A stretch of DNA of 64,000 nucleotides from Uloborus plumipes (taxonomy: Eukaryota; Arthropoda; Arachnida; Araneae; Uloboridae), in the NCBI GenBank assembly GCA_038373865.1, contig JAXGGA010003459.1, forward strand, positions 1 to 64,000, given 5' to 3'. Positions 27,201-39,200 of the stretch are shown piece by piece. Each line of letters starts with the position of its first letter. Position 1 is the first letter of the stretch. The notes under the pieces were generated by a model. That model was not told the DNA's origin. It worked only from the letters and a program-made list of their open reading frames with translations, and searched no databases. A program made the translations under genes and the position numbers.

Positions 27201-30200
27201 TAGAATTTCTATTGTGAAAAAAATGAGCAGTTTATTTTGATTCAAACAGAGTGACTTGGCTTAAACCAGACACTTCTTTTATTTAATTTTTCTATTTGGT
27301 TTGCCACCGGTTTTGCCCTTTCTGTTTTTAAGTAGAAAGAGTAAAGGATGATGAGTATGCAATGCACGTACTATGTGCTGAGTCATTAAATATTTTATGA
27401 AGGAATGTTTCGATAGCATTCATTTTTATTTCATCTCACGAAAAAAAAAATCTTTGTATATGTACTTTGATGCCTTGGTTTTAGCAATAAGACGAAAAGA
27501 AAATGGGTGGTATGATGAAGATCATCCTCTTGTCTTTCTCTTTATGGGCTCATCTGGCATAGGTAAAGCACTTCAATTTCTTTCTTTTTTTAACAATAAT
27601 TATTATATGTATATATTGGGTAAATTTGTAAATTTTCTAATATTGGAACACCAATAAGAAATAACTTGCACATCATTTCTATACATTGAAACTTTAAAAA
27701 CTTTCAGAATTTAGTTTTCACGAAATTCCATCCGATAGATTAAAATGTTTGGCAAAAACGAAAGTATGTTTTTTTTAATAATCATTAATGCATTTTATTA
27801 TAAGATGTGAAAATATTTATTGATTAAAGTTTTACAAGTATTAGGCAATGTGTTAAACAAAATGACACTTGGCTTAACAAAAAAACTAATAAGTAATTTT
27901 AATTTCCCCAAAAGTTAAGTTGTAATTTAGTTCTAAAATGAAATTATAAATGTTTTTTTTTTTTTTTTTTGACAAAACTCACTAAGTTGTATCACTTTGC
28001 TTGATTCTTGCTCATTAAAAATTGCAAAGAAGTTGTAAGTGTGGAAATAAATGATGGAGAAAAAAGTATTTTCAATAAAAGATAGCATTAAGCAGTGCAA
28101 CAAATGGACAATTCTTTGCTTAGGAATATTAATCAAAGGCGTTTTACCACCAAATACAATATAAGCACTCACATAGTAAAATATTCAGAAAATGTTTCAG
28201 GCATTTGGTATTAATTAGGTGAGTCATTGTCAATCTATAAGAAAGCAATGAATGCATACTTTTTTTTTTTTAATAAAAGAGCTGTTTTTTTTTTTTTATT
28301 TTTTTTTTTTTTATTTTTTTTTTACTGTGCATCAATTAGTTACAGTGCTCTAATATATTTTAAAAACTAATTTACTTTTTTCATAATTCTTGTATAATTT
28401 TTAATTTTAATTGAGATGTATATTTTCTAGGTAAAACTGAACTTGCCAAACAAGTTGCTAAATATCTTCATAAAGATAAAAAAGGAGTAAGATTCCTGAA
28501 CTATATTTTTATGAGCATTCATGAAAACTGTTATAAACATATTTTTTAATAATTAATTATGGTATTTCTTTCTAATTTAAAAAAAATAATAAGTTTTTTT
28601 TCCAGCAGTACTTTATTCATTTATGATAGAAATAAACTATGAATAACAAAATTAAAAAAAGTACAAAAAAAAAAAACTATCTTTTCTGAAATATGTATTA
28701 TCCTCCTTCCCCTTGAGGTAGTTTTTACTACATGGATACATCATTGATACTGAAAGTTTAGCAATTTCTGATGAAAATGTCATTTAAGTGTAAAGATCTT
28801 GTGCCCTCACATTTAAAAAAAAAAATATTTTTAGAAAATAGATGGAACCTGAAAAAAAAGACAAAAAACAAACAGGATTAATAAACACCATTCATGTGTT
28901 TTTATATTGAAATATTTCTCTTTTATATTAATTGCTCATTATTTACTAGCAATATATTGAGAAATTTTGGGTTTAAAGGTTTGTCTTTATTACAGCATTT
29001 TTTTTTTTTTTTAATTCAATACTTAAGTGTTACTCAGTCTGTTTTGAAAATACTTTTATCTATAGTAAGCAAATTTTATTGAAATAAGAGTAGAACCTAT
29101 TGCTGTTTTATTTACATTGTAGTCAAAACTATTTTCTATTCTGTTATTGTTATTTATCTTTTAAAAATCTTTCCTAGGGTTTTATTAGGCTAGATATGTC
29201 TGAATATCAAGAAAAACATGAAGTAAGTTATTTGATATTATTTTTGAAAATAATAAGTTGTTTCAATAGCTAACAGTAATAATGAAATTTCCTGTCAATG
29301 TGTCTATAAAAAGTGGTAGATGATTCATACCACATTTCAGAACAACTGAAGCATAGGTTTTGAGTTGAAATATTAACTGCTGATATTTTTCATAGATTCG
29401 CTCATTGCCAATAATGCACAGATTCAAATAATCTATATTTAAACCTACATTTTGCAAACTGAAGTGTGGAAATGCTCATTTCCCTTTTTCTTAGCTGCTG
29501 TAATTTTCTGTGTTGTCATTAATGTGTCATTTTCAATGTTATGTCACTTCCCAATATTGGTAAGTAATGAGTAAACTACTGCCTGTAAGCAAGAAGTTCA
29601 CTTACGGATGTTAATTAGCCCGATGCAGGTATTTATATAAATTGTCTAGAGGGGGGGGGGTTGAATTTCAGTACTGTAAAGAATTTTTCAAAAATTTCTT
29701 ACTATTCTTTTTACAGGACAGTTTTTGAAAGCTGAAATAAGGTGTACTATGTCAGTATGAATTTCTTTATAAGTTGACTATTTGATATAGGGTTGGCTTG
29801 GGAAGGTGGGCCACTGGGTAAGTGGGTCTACACCCTAAAACTGGAATACACATGTGGGTTTTATACTTTTTTGCACAAATCATGCAACATTTCATCTCTA
29901 TGATTAACTTTGCATATATTTGGGCTTCATGGAACTTGTTTCTCGGTCGTAAATCTTAGTCAAAAAAGTTTCTGAAGTTTTTTTTTGCAAGTTCGAGAGA
30001 CATTTTTCAAGGTAGTGTTTCAAAGTCAATTGTATTATTTTTTCAACGTTCACCAAGCATTCGGACAATTTAATTATCTTTCGCAAATAAATGTGTTTCA
30101 TAATCAAAAGAATGCATTATTCTGAACTTAGACTAGTTTCCTGTTTTGCATAGCAGCTGCATTTTCAAGAACAATCTAGCCCTTTATCATTGTCAGTACT

Positions 30201-33200
30201 CATTTGCATTTAAAAACTTTTAATTAAGATGAAAAGATTAAAAATCGCTTTCAAACCATATTTTCAAGAAAATTTTTATGCTTTGAAGACTGAATAGAGG
30301 ACTTTTAAAACTTCAGAACTTTTTGTTTGCTTATGAAAAGTTGCGTGGTTTACATAGAATTACCTTTTACAAGTTGGGATTATAAAGGTAGTTGTATTAC
30401 ACATTTGCTTTGCTTTTCAAACTACAAATAATAATATTAATAGTTATAATAATAATAATTTTATTATAGTAGTAATTATTTTAATAAGCAAGGTAATCCA
30501 GAATAAGTGTACCTAAATTAAAAATCATTTTGTTCGGCATTTTTTTTTTCTTTAATGTAAAAACTATGAGAGGTCTTTAAAAGATTTCTTTCATAGCTCT
30601 ATTATTTCATTCTAAATTTATATATGCATTAACCCGTTCGGGACGGCAGCCCGCATAAGAAAACGCTCTCTCAGGCCGGCAGCTGTTACCGCGAACTGCA
30701 CTCGCGGGCCGGAGCATTTTCTCCCACTCAGCCTAATTCGCGATTTCGAAAACTACGCATTACATAATAATCGATAAAATGTACACTTTTCATAGAAATG
30801 ACACCATTTTTGAAGATGAGATTAAATATAACATATTTTCAATCATAACCAAAAAAAATCATTAAAATAACTGATATTTAACATTAAAAATATAAATTTA
30901 TTGTATTTTTCTACAACTAAAACTACCTTAATTAAACACTAAATATTGACACTAAATAGAAAAGAAACATGAAAAATCTTCACACTTAACATCATGACAC
31001 ACATTAATAATGAGGGTTATTGCAATAGTTAATATTGTAAAGCCATATGAAAATTTTCAAAACAGGGATCGATGCAGAGACCGACATTCCACATTTTGCA
31101 TTCGTAACCAGTTTCACGTCTTTTATTGTGCTTTGAACAAACTGCACATCTCCTTCGAAGCTTTTTTCCATCTTTTCCAAATGAATACTAAAGTAAAACC
31201 TAAGTTAGAATGTCTCCCATAAAAAGCCCCATCCTTGAAACAGAACAGAAACTATTAAGGCTTTTAAAATGAATTAATACGCTCTTCACCATGTGTTGCA
31301 GCCTAATAAATCTCAGACACTTGATATTCCCCTCTCTAACATCAGATATATATATATATATATATATATATGTATAAAAACCAGAGCAATCTTTTGAAAA
31401 AAAAAAAATGAATAAGCAACGCCTGCCTTCATCACCTGCTTCTTTTTGAACTGCTTATGTTTCTGTTTTCGTCAGCGCGAACCCAATAAATCTCTCAGAT
31501 ATTTCACATACCCTCTGTTCTGACGTCAGAGAGATATATTATATAAAGGAACCAGAAAAATCTAATGAAAAAAAAGTGGATAAGTAACGCTATCTGATAA
31601 AAGTATTTCTAATAAAAGTATTTCGTTCCAAAAGTGCGCTGTAAATATGGGGTAGGCCCTAAAAGATATTTTTCGCTGTGGTATATTTACGTCGGTCGGC
31701 CATGTAGGGCAGCTCGCGCTGTCGTACATTTAAGGCGCTCCGGAACGGGTTAAATAGATGCTGTTTGTTAGCTTATTCAAAATCTCTACTCAAGAAGGAA
31801 TATATCTTTTAAATTTTTCAACAAGTCGGATTTAATTTTTAGTTTACAAGAACTCCCAATGTAGACTAATTGAAAGCTTATTTGTTGTGATTTGGAATGA
31901 AATGTCTGATGAGGCTGTATGAGCGATCTTATATTGACTTGTCAGGTTTTTATGCAAAGTTACTCACTAAGAACATCAACAATTTTCAATTTGCAGAAAA
32001 TGTATAAAATTTTGCTAGAACAAAAGTTAAATTTTAGTAAATTTGTTCATCATTACTTTTAATTCACTTTTGAGATGTTTTACTGGCTTACTCAGTAAGG
32101 GGAAAATATAGTTTTTAAACTTATTGTAACTGTAAAATTCTTATTCAATACATATTAGGTTATTTCCTGATAGATGTTTGAATAAATATAATTACTGAAC
32201 CATAGTATCATTTGTTGTTGCTTGAACGCAAGCAAGGCATAGTAATCAAGTGTAAGTTAATTAGAATTACATTAATTTATCCCTCCTGATTTTTCATTTA
32301 TGTCTAATACAATGCTTTTTAAGTGTTTTAAAATAATAATGATAATAAAATGTGTCAGTTTTGTTTTTGTTTTGAAATGTTTTTACATTGTATTGCATAT
32401 CTTTCAGGTGTCTAAATTAATTGGTTCACCTCCTGGTTATATTGGACATGATGACGGTGGTCAGTTAACAAAACAACTAAAAGCATTTCCTAATGCAGTT
32501 GTGCTTTTTGATGAAGTTGATAAGGCACATCCAGATGTGCTCACTATTCTTTTACAACTATTTGATGAAGTAATTTGTTTTTTATGCTATTTTAATTTAA
32601 AATTGAGTAAGTGAAAAGCAAAAGAGTATTTTTCCTTCTTTCTTTTGGTCATAGCCATCCTTGCCTACATGTTTGTTAACATTCTATAACTTGGCAAACC
32701 CAAGAGTTTTGAGGAGAAGGTTTGCCTGCTCTCCTGAGTGTGCCCCTGCTCATGTCCATAGATTAGTACTTGTAGAGTTTTTCCTGTACAAAGAAAATAC
32801 TTTCACTGCTAGCATTATAGATAAAGAACTAAATTAACTTTCATCTTTTAATTTTATAACCTTATAATGGGTTTTTTGTCTTCTAATGGGTATATGGGTT
32901 TTTTGCTACTGGCGGATAAATGAACATTTTAGCAAATTTCAATTCTTCAATCATGGAACCAATAGGAAAAAATACTTTTTCTAGCTTGTTATTAGTTGTA
33001 AACCATATAATCTCAAAAACACACAAATGAATTTAAAATTTTTGTTCGTACAATTTATGCTCTCATACCTCTCTCTTTTCCCCCTTTTAAAGTGTCTTTT
33101 GTTTCTTAAATTATATCTTTTTTACAATAGGTTAAATAGTTCTTGTTCATAAAATTTTGATTTAGAAATCATTTTCTGCTTTGCAACTTTCTGCATTTGC

Positions 33201-36200
33201 TTTTCTAATTGATAATTTTGTTTTTTTTTTTTTTGGACAGCTCCATCAAAATTTTATCTGTATTTTAACATTTTTATCATTTATTCTATCAGGCATACAT
33301 CTTTAGACTTATCAACACTTAAAATCGTTTGAAGTTTTTTAATAACTGTAGTTTATTAACTAGAAAAAATATACATGCACAATATATTAGCAAAAGTACC
33401 CAGCGTTGCCTGGGTCAGAAAAATTACTGAGAAACACTTTATACTCACCTTTGGTTTTTTTCCTGAACTGAAAGAACTCAAAACACACGGCTTTGAAGAT
33501 TTTTAAAATGTCGCCAGTTTTGAGATAACTGTTTTGGGAGACTTAGAATAATTTTGCTCCCCTCCCTACTTTATGAAAATACATTAAGTATTATTATGTC
33601 ACTAATTTTTGTCACAGAGAAATAGTCATCAAATGCTGAGATACTCTAGCGGACCATAAAATAACGCTGAAAGTTTTTTTTTTCCAAAATGATTTCAAAA
33701 TTAATAGGAAACATTTGACAATTATTTGTGCAAAAATGCATATTAAGGTAATTTTAGTTTTGTTTAAGGGTTTTGTTAATTTAGTATGAGGATTACTTTA
33801 CGTTTTGACATAATTTTAAAAAGGTTTTTCCTTGATACATACAGAATCGGCCAACAAAAGAAAAAAAAACTGAGCTTTTCAAATGTGGGAGTATTATATC
33901 GATGAGTAAGATTTTGCTGTAGTGGATAAATATCTGACAATAATCTTTTTATTTTGGTTATGTCGTGTAAGAAGTAAAGTATTATTGCGTAGTCTTTGGC
34001 ACAAAAACTGGTGTTGGTTAAAAAAAATCGCTGAGAATCTCAGTTATTAAAATCTTCTTGCAACAAATTTGGGAAAATTCCTGTTCAAATGGATACTAAT
34101 TAACTGCCCAATTGCAAGCACACCAAGAAAGTGCCCAATCAATGCAAACAAATTTAAAAAAATGCCTTTAAATTGATTTAAAGCTCCATCAAATTGGAAA
34201 ATAATGAACCTAATCCAGTTGCCAATCCCTTCAAGCGATTACATTACCGATACTCTAAAACACATATTTACAAAACTCGCGAAAATAATTGATGCAGTGA
34301 ACAATCTACTCATAAAAGAGTAGAATTTATTTTACAAAATAAGACTTGCACGTTTCAAAGCACAATAAAAAACACATTGTCTTAAGGATAAATATTCTAC
34401 TTATAACTAAGACTACAAAAGGTTTTAAAATACAAATCATAGTAAAAGCTTGTTAGAGAGCTGGCGCGCGAGCGTTTCCAATGTCTATGTAAAAGCCTGG
34501 ATATTAAAAATGAAGCTGAAAAAAAAAAGGACTTTTTGATTTGATTTGAGAAAAGACTTGAAAAATTAATGCAAAAAGTGGAAATGATACACGCAATTCT
34601 AGCTATCAACAGGGGGTTGAGATGATGCACTAAATACTGAATTAGTTTGTTGGAAGCCTTCTCGGACTTATGCGAAAAATGTGCCTTAAATTGGAATGAA
34701 AAAAGAGCTACCAATCGAGCTTTTTCGAATATCGTTATAAATTATAGCCTATGTGTTATTCTGATGCATAAGCTACATTATGGTAAAAGTTTCATTAAAA
34801 TCCATTCAGTAGTTTTTGTGGGAAAGAGGAACAAACATACATCCATACAAACTTTCACATTTATAATAGTATTAAGATTAAACCTCCAGTGTATATGCTT
34901 TAAGTTAGATTCTGTATTGTGTTTGTGTCAAAAACCACTCATGTAGTTCTTTATCTTAACTTCTAATGTTATTATCGAAAATTCTGTCTAAACTCTGTTA
35001 GTATTTTTAGGGTCGCTTAACAGATGGCAAAGGCAAAACAATTGAATGTAAGGATGCAATTTTTATCATGACATCAAATTTAGCAAGTGATGAAATAGCA
35101 AATCATGCTCTGCAGTTGAGAGCTGAAGCAGAAGACATTGTCAAGCAAAGATACAGTGATGACATAAGTAAGAAACTAAGAGCTTAAAAGAAATGTTTTC
35201 TTTTAGAATAATTATAGAGCTGATTGTTTTTCTGTAAATAGTGGTTAAAACTTAGAGTTTTAGCTATGCTACTTAACTAAAATAAATCATTTTTAAATGT
35301 ATTGTAGAGAAATCAATTTCATAAGTTTAAATCTAGAAAACTAATATTAGTGATTGTTTTTTTGTTATTAAATAACTCATATGAAAATAGATTTTCAACA
35401 TTGCATATCACAACTAGCTTTTAAAATATCAAATTTTAAAATACATATATCAACAACATTCTCTACATATATCAACAACTTTTTTTCATGTAGCGTTCTT
35501 TTCTCGCTCAATGGTACAAAATGCTATTGTTTCATTTATCCTTGCTGTAAAAGAATCAAATGGAGTACACAAATACACAAATTATGTAACGTAAATATTG
35601 TTTCCAACTTCTAAAATGGTTTTTTTAGCACATATTAAATTGTACTATAATTAGTTTACTTTTGATCAGCTTTTACTAAAATCATCCGCTTTGAAAACAA
35701 TTTTCATTTTCAACATTCTGGAAAATGGCCTTGAACTTGAATTTTAAAGAGAGAGAAACTTCTCAATTTACCAAAAGAAACTTGGAATTTTTCCCAATGA
35801 TAAAACATGAGTATGGGGGGATCATGTGAAGTGTCATTAGTCATCATCAAAGAAGTTTTAGTAATTGCAATATGCCTTGGGCCTCTCTCAAAATGAATTC
35901 CTTTATCTACTCCTGCCTCCTATAATCTCCAATTGGAGTGCCTCTGTGTGAAAAATCTTTAAATATTTGGATTTTACTTCATGTAAACTTCCTGAATTTC
36001 AATTTTTAACATTTCTTTATTTTACACGAACTATATAATACTAAGATAACAATAATTTTATGTCTTTGCTATTGCTCTTTCCATAAAGATAGATGTCAGA
36101 ACTTATATAGTCACTGTATATGTGATGGCTGAGTTTAAAAAGTGGCAATTTAACCCCTTCCTTCTCGCTCCCGTGAAAATGACGGGGTGAAGTTTCGTCC

Positions 36201-39200
36201 TCTATTTCTCGCGCTCGTGACATTTCCGGGCTGAAGTGTTCAAAAATAATGCGCGAAAAATAATAAAACAATCTATTTCTTATGCCCGGAATCATGTTTT
36301 ATTTCTCAATATGTACACCAGATGGCTGCACTAGTCTATTTGCAACGTTTTTAGAGATAGTAACTGGGTACTATTGTCCTGATTGTGATGTTGGCCTTTG
36401 CATGGCATCGGGTTAAAAACAATTTATGTTATTGGCAACTTTTCTTTTTTAATTCAAAGAAAGAAGATAATGCGCCCCTTCTGAAATACCTCAATAAAAT
36501 TAAATGATGCCCTTTTTCGTAAGGGGAAATGTAAAATAGAATGTTTGGTATATTACACTATCTAATGTAGAGTTTTGGCCGTTTTCCCTTTTTATATGGC
36601 TCGCATTACCTACTTTGCTTACTCTCCTCTTCATATAATCCTGCTGAAAGAATTACATCCTAAAACAGTTTAAATGCATATCCTTAGTGTTAGATAATTC
36701 CTTAAGAGCAATTTTGAATCACTTTTTCTGCTAAAGGCTTGATTAGTTTCAAAAGATTAATGATTGTGTTTGGTTTCTTTTATTTACTGTACACAGTAGC
36801 AGTATTTTTTGTGAATAAAATATAAGCATTTTAATTGCACTTCTAGATGACAATGAAATGTTTGAAAAGATTACAATATCTAAAGCTTTCAAAGAAAATG
36901 TGGTTCATCCCATCCTTAAGGTATGTGTAAGCTAAGTGATGTATTATTTATTGAGTATTTGGCACGCATACATTTTTTTTTTTTTTCATTTTTGTTTTGT
37001 TTTTCTACATTTCACGCATGCATGCGTACTTATTGAAAAAGAAAATAGTTACTTAATTTTTGTAACCAACAGCTTTTTATTTTGTGATATAAATGTTTTG
37101 ACCATTAAAAAGGGTTCAGAGGCTTAGCTAAAAAAGGGCAAGCTAGTGTTTTAAAATCAATGTTGTTTTCAAAAAAGTTGACTCATTTAATTATTAATAA
37201 GCTTTTTGTGAATGTATCTATTAGCATGTCACCTTATTTTGTTAAAGCTCCATGTCATTTAATTTATTCATTTTTGACAAAAAAGGTGAATTCACTTTGT
37301 AATTAAATCCGGGAGTCAGGAAACCGACTCTTTTAGCAAAACTTGGGAGATGACTGATTTTTGGACTCATTGATTCAAATTTGTCATAGCTTTAATTTGC
37401 ATCTTATTAATTGCTAAACTTACAATAAAACTGTGACCTTAATATGATGGTGTTTTTTAGTTACTCAATGTGGTTAAACTTGCAGTTAATTTTTCATATT
37501 TTTTACAGAGTCATTTTAGAAGAGAGGAATTTTTGGGACGAATAAATGAAATTATTTACTTTTTACCTTTTTCAAAGTCGGAGCTATTTAATTTAGTTCA
37601 GAAGGAATTAGAACAATGGGCCTTAAAGGTAAATACATTTCCTGAAAGATTCATGTTTTGCTGCTTTTAAATGTTTCCGAACCTTTGATGACAGAGATTA
37701 GTCTTCTGTTTTTGTGTTTTAATAACCAATGTAGAGTTGTTATTGCTTCGATTGTATTAAGTTAGTAAGTATACAGTTATGCTGGCCAGATTGCTCCTGT
37801 AATTAGGGTTACCTTAATTTGCATAGACTGAACTGAACACCTACATTTTAATCTGGGGAAGAGGTAACTGAACTACCGTAAAGTTGGGTTACTTGGACCC
37901 ACAAGGAGGTTACTTGAGCCCACAGTAAAATGATAAAATCTGGGTTTGGTACTAGCATTAGAGACTGCAGAGTGCTTCTACCTAGAGGAGAAACGAGGAA
38001 CTACGTGCAAGTCTTCAACTAATAAGTACCAAACCTAGATTTTATCATTTTACTGTAATGGGCTCAAGTAACCCCTTAGGGTCCAAGTAACTCGACTTTA
38101 CGGTACCTGCAAAATATTTTGGGTATCGACCTCTGATCACTCTAGACTAGAAAGCTGTTTGCTATTTTAAAATTTTGTGAAGCAATTCATGTATGTTTTT
38201 CTTTAAACAGTGCAAGAATTCCAAAAAAGTGAAAATGGTTAAATGTAAACTTTGCAATAATTTTATATTAAAGGGAATCATCAAGGGAATATCAGCAACT
38301 GTAGTGATTAAATCTCTCTGTGTAATAAGCGAAATTTTCTATCTTTTTCCAGAAATAAATTGTTAGAACAACACATTTTTCATTTCAAAAAAGGTTTCTT
38401 AAAACCTTCAAGTACTGTCAGCCCCGCTAAATTGTGTTACAGATAAACGAATACCCGCTCATATGAATAAAATATCCTGAAACCAAATATTTCCCATGGC
38501 ATAGACACAATGTTACAGATCCTCGCTTAAACAAATACTCCGTTTAATCGAATAATATTTCTCAAAACCAACAGTATTTGGTTAGCGTGACCAACAGTAT
38601 ATGTTACACCATGTTTTTTCTCTCCTAATTTGGACTATTACTCCTGCACCTAAAATCGATTGAAAATGTCTTGTAATAGACTTGATAAATTGGCCCACAA
38701 CTTTCGGGAAAACACTTTCCAAAAAAATATATAAACAAAATTGCTTAATTGCGTTTAAGGCTACGCCCAACATATACATAAGCTTTTTTTTTTTTTTTCA
38801 AATTTAAAAGTAAAAGTTTTGAATCCTAATTGATGTTCTTGAATTGTCTGAATTTATTGGAAAAGACCCTAATATATTTTATGTGTTGAACAGGCCAAAG
38901 AAAGACATGGCATTGAACTCACCTGGGACAAGATTCTTTTGGAAACCCTTGCTGAAGGTTATGATGTTCATTATGGAGCAAGATCTATCAAACATGAGGT
39001 TTGAAAAACTTCTGTTACTTATTTTGCCTGGACATGTACTATTATGGTCACTTTCTTTGTTTAATGTTATGTGTGAAATTGTTTTCTTTTTTTTTTTTTT
39101 TTAATAAAAAATATTGTTGGTAATTTCTTTATGCTTAGCTGTATTGGATTCTATTAACAAAATTAATTACTGAGATAAAAAAGAATTCTCTAAGAGTCAA

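Noticed and set aside
29790..29850. TA-inserted element starting GGGTTGGCTTGGG
   Set aside because: No right-hand partner within the intron; only the word similarity is used in a finding.
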